From Actinomycetes bacterium (lineage in GTDB: Bacteria > Actinomycetota > Actinomycetes > Mycobacteriales > Mycobacteriaceae), in NCBI GenBank assembly GCA_023460175.1, contig JAEWRC010000094.1, forward strand, positions 74,663-138,662: a DNA stretch of 64,000 nt, read 5' to 3'. The notes under the pieces were generated by a model. It was not told the origin of the DNA. It saw nothing but the letters and a program-made list of their open reading frames with translations, and searched no databases. Shown one piece after another: positions 23,372 to 31,596 of this stretch. Made by a program: the position numbers and the translations under genes. Every line of letters starts with the position of its first letter. Position 1 is the first letter of the stretch.

Positions 23372-24535
23372 ATGGGTAATCCTGTCATCGTCGAAGCCAC
23401 CCGCAGCCCGATCGGCAAGCGCAACGGCTGGTTGTCCGGTTTGCACGCCACCGAGCTGTTGGGCGCGGTGCAGAAGGCCGTCGTCGAGAAGGCCGGCATC
23501 GACGCCGGCGACGTCGAGCAGATCATCGGGGGCTGCGTCACCCAGTACGGCGAGCAGTCCAACAACATCTCCCGGGTGGCCTGGCTGACCGCCGGGCTGC
23601 CCGAGCACGTCGGCGCGACCACCATCGACTGTCAGTGCGGCAGCGCGCAGCAGGCCAACCATCTGGTGGCCGGTCTGATCGCCACCGGCGCCATCGACAT
23701 CGGCATCGCCTGCGGCATCGAGGCCATGAGCCGGGTCGGGCTGGGCGCCAACGCCGGGCCGGACCGGTCGATCATCCGCGCGTCCTCCTGGGACATCGAC
23801 ATGCCCAACCAGTTCGAGGCCGCCGAGCGGATCGCCAAGCGCCGCGGCATCACCCGCGCCGACCTCGACGCCTTCGGCCTGGCCTCGCAACTGAAGGCCA
23901 AGCAGGCGTGGGCCGAGGGCCGGTTCGACCGCGAGATCTCCCCGATCGAGGCGCCCGTGCTCGACGAGAACAAGCAGCCCACCGCCGAGCGCGGGACCGT
24001 CAGTCGCGACCAGGGATTGCGGGACACCACCGCCGAGGGGTTGGCCGCGCTGAAGCCGGTGGCCGAAGGTGGGTTGCACACCGCGGGCACGTCATCGCAG
24101 ATCTCCGACGGTGCGGCCGCGGTGCTGTGGATGGACGAGGAGAAGGCGAAGGCGTTGGGCCTGAAGCCACGCGCCCGGATCGTCGCCCAGGCCAACGTCG
24201 GCGCGGAGACCTACTACCACCTCGACGGCCCCGTGCAGTCGACGGCCAAGGTGCTGGAGAAGGCCGGGATGAAGATCGGCGACATCGACCTCGTCGAGAT
24301 CAACGAGGCGTTCGCCTCGGTCGTGCTGTCCTGGGCGCGTGTGCACGAACCGGACATGGACCGCGTCAACGTCAACGGCGGCGCCATCGCGCTGGGCCAT
24401 CCCGTCGGCTCCACCGGTGCCCGCCTGATCACGACCGCGCTGCACGAACTCGAGCGCACCGACAAGAGCACGGCGCTGATCACCATGTGCGCCGGCGGTG
24501 CGCTGTCCACCGGAACGATCATCGAGCGGATCTAG
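23372..24535 (+). CDS. fadA5: Steroid side-chain thiolase FadA5
   Basis: A 387-residue thiolase that cleaves beta-keto-CoA esters of the cholesterol side chain to release acetyl-CoA or propionyl-CoA. The nucleophile is the second cysteine of TIDCQCGSAQQAN (Cys89). NGGAIALGHPVGSTGARL gives the catalytic histidine and MCAGGALSTGTII the second active cysteine. The gene starts 10 bp after a KstR site. Its TAG stop overlaps by one base the GTG of the next gene. Length and position match Rv3546. Confidence 0.96.
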   Translation: MGNPVIVEATRSPIGKRNGWLSGLHATELLGAVQKAVVEKAGIDAGDVEQIIGGCVTQYGEQSNNISRVAWLTAGLPEHVGATTIDCQCGSAQQANHLVAGLIATGAIDIGIACGIEAMSRVGLGANAGPDRSIIRASSWDIDMPNQFEAAERIAKRRGITRADLDAFGLASQLKAKQAWAEGRFDREISPIEAPVLDENKQPTAERGTVSRDQGLRDTTAEGLAALKPVAEGGLHTAGTSSQISDGAAAVLWMDEEKAKALGLKPRARIVAQANVGAETYYHLDGPVQSTAKVLEKAGMKIGDIDLVEINEAFASVVLSWARVHEPDMDRVNVNGGAIALGHPVGSTGARLITTALHELERTDKSTALITMCAGGALSTGTIIERI

Positions 24536-24924
24536 TGGCCCCGGTTTCCGACGCGGACCGCATTGCCGCCGCCCGGGCGTACATCGAAGCGCTGGCCACC
24601 CACCGGGCCGACGCGGTGCCGTTCGCGCCGGGTTGCACCCGCACCGAGGTCGGCCTCAAGACCGGCTTCTCCGGAAATCACCTGCGCCGCAGCCTCAATG
24701 GCGGCCCGCAGTACCGGGTGATCGAGTCGGTCAGCGACCCGGAGTTCACCGTTCTCGGCGACACCGTCCGCGCACAGTTCGAGCTGTCGACCAAGCCGAC
24801 GCTCTTCGGCCGCAAGGTCGGCGCGCGGGTCGACGAGACGTTCCTGATCCCCGCCGAAAGTCCTTCGGGGCAGGCGCAAATCCAACACATCCGGGCCAGC
24901 ATCAGGCCATTCCTCACGCGATAG
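24535..24924 (+). CDS. Small protein of unknown function coupled to fadA5 (NTF2-like/DUF8021-like)
   Basis: A 129-residue soluble protein read from GTG 24535, whose first base is the last base of the fadA5 stop (TAGTG). The start ADRIAAARAYIEALATHRADAVPFAPGCTRTEVGLKTG, given here only by its character, is an alpha-helical NTF2/SnoaL-like opening. Beta strands follow (YRVIESVSDPEFTVL, VRAQFEL, ARVDETFLIP). SnoaL-like folds bind small hydrophobic molecules or catalyse isomerisation and hydration, but no catalytic residue can be assigned. No counterpart of this gene is recalled between fadA5 and ddn in M. tuberculosis. Translational coupling implies a role alongside FadA5. Confidence 0.7.
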   Translation: MAPVSDADRIAAARAYIEALATHRADAVPFAPGCTRTEVGLKTGFSGNHLRRSLNGGPQYRVIESVSDPEFTVLGDTVRAQFELSTKPTLFGRKVGARVDETFLIPAESPSGQAQIQHIRASIRPFLTR

Positions 24925-24933
24925 GGTGCCGCC

Positions 24934-25410
24934 ATGGCCAATCCGCCCAAGGGGCTGAACTCCAAGCAGACCGGCGTGATCATCAAGTGGATGTCCCGCT
25001 TGAACACCTGGGCGTACAAGACCACCGGCGGGCGTCTCGGCGGCAAGTGGCGCGTGGGCTCCAACCGGTTCTCGGCCCCACCACCGATCGGGATCCTCAC
25101 CACCATCGGCCGCAAGTCCGGTGCGGAACGGGACAGCCCGCTGCTGTTCCTGCGGGAGGGTGACCGCGTGGTGCTGGTGGCCTCCCAGGGCGGCCGCGCG
25201 ACCAACCCGATGTGGTACCTGAACCTGAAGGCCAATCCGGCGGTGTCGTTCCAGATCAAGAACGAGAAGCTGGAACTCACGGCGCGCGACGCGACCGACG
25301 CCGAGCGCGAGCAGTACTGGCCGAAGCTGGATGCGATCTATCCGGACTTCGACAACTACCGCTCCTGGACCGACCGCAAGATTCCCATCGTCATCTGCGA
25401 CCCGCGCTAG
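24934..25410 (+). CDS. ddn: Deazaflavin (F420)-dependent nitroreductase, Ddn family
   Basis: A 158-residue F420H2-dependent reductase of the split-barrel Ddn family. The core matches M. tuberculosis Ddn closely (FIKWMSRLNTW-like start, LTTIGRKSGAERDSPLLFL, NPMWYLNLKANPAVSFQI, LTARDATDAEREQYWP). It occupies the ddn position after fadA5. Ddn reduces quinones and activates nitroimidazole drugs. Of three tyrosines known to line the Ddn active site near its C terminus, the aligned stretch here reads YPDFDNY, so the middle one is Phe. It begins 9 bp after the preceding gene, so it is probably in the fadA5 operon. Confidence 0.88.
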   Translation: MANPPKGLNSKQTGVIIKWMSRLNTWAYKTTGGRLGGKWRVGSNRFSAPPPIGILTTIGRKSGAERDSPLLFLREGDRVVLVASQGGRATNPMWYLNLKANPAVSFQIKNEKLELTARDATDAEREQYWPKLDAIYPDFDNYRSWTDRKIPIVICDPR

Positions 25411-25438
25411 CGTCTCGACGCGACCCCGATCCGACCCA

Positions 25439-25491
25439 GTGCACACATTTGTTAATGTGTGCACGCTCACATGCCATCGGGGAATGTGAGC
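25439..25491. promoter_or_regulatory. Two adjoining perfect inverted repeats upstream of the phosphatase gene
   Basis: GTGCACACAT (25439) and ATGTGTGCAC (25455) are perfect 10-bp arms around TTGTTA. Immediately after, GCTCACAT (25465) and ATGTGAGC (25484) form a second perfect pair around an 11-nt loop. The block lies 28 bp after the ddn stop and ends 33 bp before the next start. No T-tract follows, so paired operators or a structured leader are likelier than a terminator. Confidence 0.6.
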
Positions 25492-25524
25492 CAGCCCATT
25501 CGGGGCTCACAGGACGGAGCGTTG

Positions 25525-26982
25525 ATGCGCGAAGACTCGGTTTGGCTCGAAGCACCGGAACGACGACGGCCGCCGGCGGCGCTGCGTGTGCTGGTCGCGA
25601 CCTTGTCGGCACTGGTGCTCGTCGTACTCGCCGCCATCCCCGCCGGGGCGATGACCATCACCTTCATCCGGCACGCGGAATCGCAGGGCAATGCCTCCGG
25701 TTACATCGACACCAAGGTGCCGGGCCCGGAGTTGACCGACAAGGGCTGGGGCGAGGCGAACGCGCTGCCCGGCAGGCTCGTCGACTACGGCATCGACGCC
25801 GCCGACTTCGACGGCATCTACGCCTCGACGATGATCCGCACCCAGCAGACCGCCCAGCCCCTGCTGGCCTCGCTGGGGCGCCCCGAGAGCGACCTGGTGG
25901 TCATCGGCGCGTTCGATCCCGAACTAGCCGAGCGGCACGAACGGCAATCCGTCGCCGGGATCCAGGAGATCAGCGCCGGCATCTTCGAGGGCTCCTCGCA
26001 GGAGGACGGCCTGGGCCGACTCGGCTACGGGCTGGCGCCCATCGCCTGGGTACTGGGCGCGCGGTTCGTGCGGATCCCCGGCTCGGAGGACGGCAACGAG
26101 TTCGCCGCCCGGATGGAGGCCGCCATCGCCCAGATGGAGGCCGCGGGTGACACCAACGGCGACGGCGAGACCAACGTCGTGGCGTTCTCGCACGGCGCCA
26201 CGATGATGTTCTGGACGATGATGACCGTCGACAACCCCAATCTGCTGCTGATGCTGCAGCATCCGTTGGAGAACACCGACGTCGTGGTCGTCGACAAGAA
26301 CGACGACGGCAGCTACACGCTGAAGAGCTGGGCCGGCCAGGACGTGGCCCCGGCGACCTACCCGGTGAAGATGCTGGTCAACGTTCGTGATCTGGTCGTG
26401 GCCCCACAGACCGCGCTGTACAACATGCGTCAGCCCGTGTTCGACGCCGACCTCGAGGCCGTCGGCCAGACCGCGGTGCAGGGGGTGCGCGACGTCGGCG
26501 ACGCCACCGTCAAGTTCGTCAGCGATTCGGTCACCGATACCGTCGACGCGATCCGGGACCTGGTGCGGCCCCGGGCAACTCGCAGCGAGCACACCGAGCA
26601 GACCACGCCCGCCGTGGCCGTCGATGTCGAATCCAGCGATGCCGAGGTCACCGCAGTCGAGGTCCCCGCTGTCGAGGTCACGGCCGAGGCCGAACCGGAA
26701 AACGACCGCGCCCTGATCCGCCAGCTGCGCGACGCCCGCGCGGAACGCTCGGCCCGGGCCGAGACCGCCGGCACCGCGGTGCGGGACGCCGCTCGGAGCA
26801 CCCGCTCCGAGCTGACCAAGGCCCGCGGCGAGTTGCGCGAGCGGGTCCGCGGCACGGTCAGCGACGCCGCCGACACCGTCCGCAAGGCGGTGTCCGGCAA
26901 GGACAAGAAGGACACCGCAACGAAGGAGACGGCGAAGAAGTCCGATTCGGGCACCGATTCGTCGGACAAGTCGGCCGCGTGA
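25525..26982 (+). CDS. Exported histidine-phosphatase-superfamily protein with long charged C-terminal tail
   Basis: A 485-residue protein. Residues about 18-45 form a signal/anchor segment (LRVLVATLSALVLVVLAAIPAGA). The phosphoglycerate-mutase-like domain follows: ITFIRHAESQGNAS gives the RHG-type catalytic histidine (here RHA), IYASTMIRTQQTAQPL the conserved arginine region, and VVAFSHGATMMF the second histidine. After about residue 290 the sequence becomes a predicted helical, charged tail (RQLRDARAERSARAET, ELTKARGELRERVRG), then Lys/Asp/Ser-rich. Such extracytoplasmic phosphatase-fold proteins occur in mycobacteria; the substrate is unknown. ATG 25525 has a good ribosome site (GGACGGAG). 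It lies in an insert between ddn and the Rv3548c homologue. Confidence 0.8.
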   Translation: MREDSVWLEAPERRRPPAALRVLVATLSALVLVVLAAIPAGAMTITFIRHAESQGNASGYIDTKVPGPELTDKGWGEANALPGRLVDYGIDAADFDGIYASTMIRTQQTAQPLLASLGRPESDLVVIGAFDPELAERHERQSVAGIQEISAGIFEGSSQEDGLGRLGYGLAPIAWVLGARFVRIPGSEDGNEFAARMEAAIAQMEAAGDTNGDGETNVVAFSHGATMMFWTMMTVDNPNLLLMLQHPLENTDVVVVDKNDDGSYTLKSWAGQDVAPATYPVKMLVNVRDLVVAPQTALYNMRQPVFDADLEAVGQTAVQGVRDVGDATVKFVSDSVTDTVDAIRDLVRPRATRSEHTEQTTPAVAVDVESSDAEVTAVEVPAVEVTAEAEPENDRALIRQLRDARAERSARAETAGTAVRDAARSTRSELTKARGELRERVRGTVSDAADTVRKAVSGKDKKDTATKETAKKSDSGTDSSDKSAA

Positions 26983-27006
26983 CCGCATAAACCATCACGA
27001 AGAGCG

Positions 27007-27035
27007 TCGGCCCCCTCGGATTTCGAGGGGGCCGA
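27007..27035. terminator. Strong bidirectional hairpin terminator
   Basis: A perfect 12-bp GC-rich stem (TCGGCCCCCTCG with CGAGGGGGCCGA) around a 5-nt loop GATTT. It lies between the convergent phosphatase (stop 26982) and surface-protein (stop 27058) genes. Only a short T-containing stretch follows on the plus strand, as is common for mycobacterial terminators. Confidence 0.8.
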
Positions 27036-27057
27036 TTGCCTTCTCGGACAGTGCCGG

Positions 27058-30000
27058 TCAGACGGCCAACGCCGCGTCGGACCCCGGCGCCGCATCGGCC
27101 CCCGCCGCTATCCGGGTCACGTCGAACACCGACACCTTTCCGACGCCGTCGTCGCCGACGTGGGTGACGTAGAGGTTCCCCGCCTGATCCACCGTCACCC
27201 CGATACCCTGACCGGTGATCGGGATGGTCCCCAGCACATCGCGCGCCGTCTCGTTACTGGGCCCGATCACCGACACCACGTCGTTGCCGGGGTTGTCCGG
27301 ATCAGCGTGCAGGACATAGGCCCAACCAACCCGATCCACGGCGAGATCGCGCGCCACCGCCGGTACGTCGAACTCGGCCCTGTGCACGTGGCCACGTCTG
27401 GCCCAATACACCTGCACCCGAGCTTCCTCCGAGTCGGCGAAGTACACCAGGTCCGCCGCGCCGCCGGCCATCGCCGACGGCTGCAGACCATCGAGTTCGA
27501 AGTCGTTCCAGACCGTCCCGTCGTCCACGACCCGCACCCGAGATCCCGCAAGCACATACAGCTCGCTACGTCCAGAAACCGTCGCCAGATCCGTTATCGG
27601 GCTGGCACCGGCCTCCGCCTCGACGATCACGGTCGGCGTCCCCTCGGGGGCAGTCGTCATCCACACGCGATGTCCGTCGGAGACATACAGGTGGCTCCAG
27701 CGGGCATCGACCGCAACGAGGAACTGCTGCCCCTCGGCGTCGTCGATATCGACCTGGGCGGTCCGACCGTCCTGGGTATTGATCCTGGTCAGCACGGCCC
27801 GACCGTCGACGGAGTGGGTGACGTAGATCCAATCGCCCCAGGCTGCCACCCCAGTCGCGTCGCCGGGAACCTCGACGGTGTTGATCAACGTCGCCTCGAC
27901 CGGGGTGCCGTCAGCAGGGGCCACGGCAACGCGAACGTCGCCCAACGCCGTCTGGCCATTTTCGCCGATGACGTGCATAACGATCAGCTCGGAGTCGGAC
28001 AGTTCCCCGGCCAGCGCCAACTCCCGCGACTCCGGAGTCGGGACATACCTGTAGCCGATCTCCCAGGTGCCCTCTTCGACCTCGTCGTATCGGACCTCCT
28101 GCACCTCGCCGTACACAACGTAGGCATGAACAAAGGGGCGGTAGCGGCCGGTGTAGCCGGTGACGACGACGGTGAAGTCGACCGACCCATCCGCGTTGGG
28201 CGACAACGAGTCCGGGTCCGGCATCTGCAACGTCAATTCCTGATCGACCGCCTCGGCCGGCGGGATGGGGACTTCGACGACGCGGGAACCGCCATGGATA
28301 TCCGAGACCGTGAGGTGGACCGAGTTGCTCACCTCGCCCGAATCAGGATCCGGCATATACAGGTAGCGCAGTTGCGTGACCTCGCCAATCTGGCCCCGGT
28401 CCATCAGGAACACCCTGCCGTGTTCGGCATCGGTCACAACGATGTGGACGTCGTCGCCGTCGGCATCGATGAATTCGATGTAGCCGTGATATCCCGTCTC
28501 GCCGTTCGCATTCGGCCGCCATTCGCCGCCGTGCACCCCGGTGAACACCGGGTCGATGTTCTCCGCTTCGATGAGGATCGCGACGTCGACCTTCACCTCC
28601 GGCGCGCCGACCAGGGAGATCGCGATCTTCTCCACCGCCGTCGAGGGTCCCTCTCGATACTCGTAGGCCAGGCTGTGGGCGAACTCCTCATCCCGGACGT
28701 GGGTGTAAGCCACCTGCCACGTAGTCTCCGATGTCCGCACCACGTCGACCTCGAAACTGCCGCCGTACTCGAGCTCATCGAACTCGAAATCCGGTTCCCG
28801 CCCCGCCGCGTCGGTGTACACGAAACTGCCTGTCACCGCGCCGTTCTCGTCGCGTTCGCTCGGCCCGGTGTGGTCACTGATCGCTGGGGTGGGCGCGGCG
28901 GCATCGAGGTCGATCGTGATGGTGGCGACGGTGGAAGCCCGCCCGGTCAGACCGTGCAGATGCCAACCGGTGTTGCGCGCGGTCACGGTGAACGTGTCGG
29001 TGCCGGTGAAACCCGCGGGGTCGGTCACCGTGTAGGTGAAGGTTCCGTCCTCGTTCACCGTCACCGTGCCGTACTCACCGTCGGTGCTGGTGTACGCCAA
29101 CGGATTACCCGTGGGATCGTCGAACTCGACGTTCCCGGTCACTTCGACCAGGCCGTCCGCGGTGCGTGTCACCTCGACCTGCGGCAGAGCGCCGCTGGCC
29201 GCGGTCGGCGGATCGCGGTAGATCACCGCCTCCAGTCGCCGATACAGGCCCCAGATCCCCTCCAGGATCGGATTCTGCGGGGTCGGCGTGTTCGGGTTGA
29301 ACCCGAACACTCCCAAGACGCCGATCACCAACGACCGGATCAACGGGGGCGGCGGCGGTGGCTCCACGCTGACCTCCACCTGCGCGGCAGGCACGGTCGG
29401 CGCCTCCGGATCCGCGGGATCCTCCGGCTCGGGCAGTTCAGTTTCGGCATCTTCGGGCTCGGACCCTTCAGGCGCACCGGGCACCTCAGACTCCCCAGGA
29501 TCCGTCGGCTCAGGCGCTTCCGTCACGGGTGCTTCAGGCTCGGCAGGATCAGTGGACTCGTCGGGATCGGTGGCGCCACCGGAGTCGGACGCGTCATCCT
29601 CGACGACCTCGGAACCGGTGTCGCCGTCCGGGTCTTCGGCGTCGTCGGCCTCCTCGACGACCTCGATGTCAGTGCCCTCAGTCTCCTCGATGACCTCCTC
29701 GACGACCTCGGCGTCAGTGTCTTCGATGAGCTCGATGACTTCGGTGCCGGTGTCTTCGGTAGCTCCGGTGGCGGCTTCAGCGGCGATTTCGGTGGCGATC
29801 TCGCCGGCCGTGTACTTGCCTGCGGGGACGGTAGCGGCCGTGCTGTCAGGCACCGAATCCTTGTCAGGCGCCGAATCCTTCTGCACCGCAGCAGTGTTGT
29901 CGCTGTCGAGCGCGCTCGTCTCCTCGGACCGGGATTTCGAACGCAGCCGATCCAGGCCGCCGGACCGTGCGGACGGCCCGGTCGTGGACTCCCGTGCGAT

Positions 30001-30381
30001 CCGTTCGGCACGTCGTAGGGCGCGATCACTGATCGTGCGGGAGTCGCCGTCGTCAGCATCACGGGCCGACGTCGCCCCCGACACCGAGGTGGATCGTGGC
30101 CCGCGCTCGGTGCGGTCCGCGCGGGTCGAACGCTGTGTGGTCGACCCCTGCTCACCACCGCGGTCTCCGGAGCGCGCCGCCTCGGGCCCACCGCGTTTGG
30201 TGTCCGACGATCCGGCGCTCGAAGAATCCGAGTCCGACGAGGATCCCGATGAGGACCCCGACGAGGACCCTGACGAGGATTCGTCGGCCCATGCCACCGG
30301 CGCCGGTGCCCCGATCGCTGTGCCGATGCCCAGCGCAACCGCCAATGCCCCGACCCGACCGATGTATCGCGAATTACCCAC
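27058..30381 (-). CDS. Large secreted surface protein: acidic repeats, Ig/VCBS-like domains and C-terminal beta-propeller
   Basis: An 1107-residue protein. GTG 30381 opens an export signal (GRVGALAVALGIGTAIG, then APVAWADE). Next come a Ser/Gly repeat tract (about residues 33-60), a disordered basic/acidic region, repeated EVIEL/EVVEE acidic segments (about 190-260) and a Pro/Glu-rich linker ending in a poly-Pro run. A conserved mycobacterial helix (LEGIWGLYRRLEAVIY) leads into VCBS/cadherin-like beta domains (GTVTVNEDGTFTYTVTDPAGFTGTDTFTV). The last 250 residues read as a YncE/NHL-type beta-propeller (WIYVTHSVDGRAVL, LYVSDGHRVW, LYVTHVGDDGVG). It is probably a cell-envelope adhesin or scaffold; ligand unknown. 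The frame extends upstream to 30441, but that start lacks a clean signal peptide. Confidence 0.82.
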   Translation of the reverse strand: MGNSRYIGRVGALAVALGIGTAIGAPAPVAWADESSSGSSSGSSSGSSSDSDSSSAGSSDTKRGGPEAARSGDRGGEQGSTTQRSTRADRTERGPRSTSVSGATSARDADDGDSRTISDRALRRAERIARESTTGPSARSGGLDRLRSKSRSEETSALDSDNTAAVQKDSAPDKDSVPDSTAATVPAGKYTAGEIATEIAAEAATGATEDTGTEVIELIEDTDAEVVEEVIEETEGTDIEVVEEADDAEDPDGDTGSEVVEDDASDSGGATDPDESTDPAEPEAPVTEAPEPTDPGESEVPGAPEGSEPEDAETELPEPEDPADPEAPTVPAAQVEVSVEPPPPPPLIRSLVIGVLGVFGFNPNTPTPQNPILEGIWGLYRRLEAVIYRDPPTAASGALPQVEVTRTADGLVEVTGNVEFDDPTGNPLAYTSTDGEYGTVTVNEDGTFTYTVTDPAGFTGTDTFTVTARNTGWHLHGLTGRASTVATITIDLDAAAPTPAISDHTGPSERDENGAVTGSFVYTDAAGREPDFEFDELEYGGSFEVDVVRTSETTWQVAYTHVRDEEFAHSLAYEYREGPSTAVEKIAISLVGAPEVKVDVAILIEAENIDPVFTGVHGGEWRPNANGETGYHGYIEFIDADGDDVHIVVTDAEHGRVFLMDRGQIGEVTQLRYLYMPDPDSGEVSNSVHLTVSDIHGGSRVVEVPIPPAEAVDQELTLQMPDPDSLSPNADGSVDFTVVVTGYTGRYRPFVHAYVVYGEVQEVRYDEVEEGTWEIGYRYVPTPESRELALAGELSDSELIVMHVIGENGQTALGDVRVAVAPADGTPVEATLINTVEVPGDATGVAAWGDWIYVTHSVDGRAVLTRINTQDGRTAQVDIDDAEGQQFLVAVDARWSHLYVSDGHRVWMTTAPEGTPTVIVEAEAGASPITDLATVSGRSELYVLAGSRVRVVDDGTVWNDFELDGLQPSAMAGGAADLVYFADSEEARVQVYWARRGHVHRAEFDVPAVARDLAVDRVGWAYVLHADPDNPGNDVVSVIGPSNETARDVLGTIPITGQGIGVTVDQAGNLYVTHVGDDGVGKVSVFDVTRIAAGADAAPGSDAALAV
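30236..30283 (-). repeat. 12-bp tandem repeat (x4) coding Ser-Ser-Ser-Gly/Asp units
   Basis: Four tandem 12-bp units with the pattern GAYGAGGAYCCY at 30236-30283 encode the Ser/Gly tract after the signal peptide of the surface protein. This is a typical length-variable spacer and may differ between strains. Confidence 0.7.
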
Positions 30382-30620
30382 GGCAATCTCTCTTCGTCCA
30401 GTAACGCCCGAATGAGGCCAACCGCATCGAAGCTGCCGCACGTCGCTTAACCGGACGGCAAATACAACTGCACTCCGTCATCCACTCAGCAAACAGTGCC
30501 GGCACCGGACAACCGGAGACTCAGCAATCATCAGCTGGGCAAGAACGCCCCGATACAGCTCGGAGGCTATCAAGATCGACCGAAATGCCGCAGGAATACA
30601 GCAAAATACCCACAAACGTT

Positions 30621-30650
30621 AAAAAAATGCCCACCCGGGATTCACCCGGG
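30621..30650 (-). terminator. Intrinsic terminator for the SDR operon (minus strand)
   Basis: Read on the minus strand, GCCC/GGGC outer and GGG/CCC inner pairing around TGAAT is followed by ATTTTTTT (the A-run at 30621-30627 on the plus strand). It lies 24 bp beyond the stop of the SDR gene ending at 30675, in a locally AT-rich gap. The rest of the gap 30382-30674 shows only presumptive promoter sequence for the surface protein. Confidence 0.65.
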
Positions 30651-30674
30651 CGTCGACCGCGATCTCAGACGCGG

Positions 30675-31580
30675 CTACGCGCCGTAAACGGGCACCGCCG
30701 GGCGCGCCTTGGCCAGCAGATCGGAGACCACCGGCCCGAGTTCGGCCGGGTCCCAGCGCGCGCCCTTGTCGACCTGCGGTCCGTGCGCCCAACCCTCGGC
30801 GAGCCGGATCTTGCCGCCCTCGAGCTCGAACACCTGACCGGTGACATCGCGAGACGCCACGCTGCCCAGCCAAACCACCAGGGGCGAGACATTTTCCGGT
30901 GCCATCGCGTCGAAGTCGTCGCCCTGGGTCGCCATCATGTCGGCGAAGACGGTCTCGGTCATCCGGGTGCGCGCCGAGGGTGCGATGGCGTTGACGGTCA
31001 CCCCGTAACGGCCCATCTCGGCGGCGGCGACCAGGGTCAGCGCGGCGATACCTGCCTTGGCTGCACTGTAATTCGCCTGCCCGACGCTGCCCTGCAGCCC
31101 GGCGCCCGAGCTGGTATTGATGATCCGGGCATCCACGGTGTCGCCCGCCTTGGACTGCGCGCGCCAGTAGGCCGCGGCATGCTTCATGGTGGCGAAGTGC
31201 CCCTTGAGGTGCACCGCGGTGACCGCGTCGAACTCCTCCTCGGAGGTGTTGGCGAACATCCGGTCGCGCACGATGCCGGCGTTGTTGACCAAAACATCGA
31301 GTCCACCGAACGAGTCGACGGCGGTCTGGATCAGCGCTTCGGCCTGAGCCCAGTCGGCCACGTTGGATCCGTTGGCCACGGCTTCGCCTCCGGCGGCGAT
31401 GATTTCGTCGACGACACCCTGGGCGGCGCTACCGCCACCGGCCGGCGAGCCGTCGAGGCCCACCCCGATGTCGTTGACCACCACCCGGGCGCCTTCCGCG
31501 GCGGCGGCCAGCGCGTGGGTGCGGCCCAGGCCCCCGCCGGCGCCGGTGACGATGACGATGCGACCGTCGAGAACTCCCAT
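30675..31580 (-). CDS. SDR-family dehydrogenase (Rv3548c orthologue)
   Basis: A 301-residue short-chain dehydrogenase/reductase of the multifunctional-enzyme type. The N-terminal coenzyme motif VTGAGGGLGRTHAL, the mid motif LVNNAGI, serine in IINTSSGAGLQGSVGQ, and the catalytic Tyr/Lys in ANYSAAKAGI are all present. It resembles beta-hydroxyacyl-CoA dehydrogenases of the MFE-2 group. KstR2-controlled location and synteny with Rv3548c suggest oxidation of a hydroxyacyl-CoA from the HIP (ring C/D) branch. ATG 31580 (MGVLDGRIVIVTG) is 16 bp after the upstream SDR gene, so the two form an operon. Confidence 0.9.
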   Translation of the reverse strand: MGVLDGRIVIVTGAGGGLGRTHALAAAAEGARVVVNDIGVGLDGSPAGGGSAAQGVVDEIIAAGGEAVANGSNVADWAQAEALIQTAVDSFGGLDVLVNNAGIVRDRMFANTSEEEFDAVTAVHLKGHFATMKHAAAYWRAQSKAGDTVDARIINTSSGAGLQGSVGQANYSAAKAGIAALTLVAAAEMGRYGVTVNAIAPSARTRMTETVFADMMATQGDDFDAMAPENVSPLVVWLGSVASRDVTGQVFELEGGKIRLAEGWAHGPQVDKGARWDPAELGPVVSDLLAKARPAVPVYGA

Positions 31581-31596
31581 GTTCGTGTGTCTCCTT

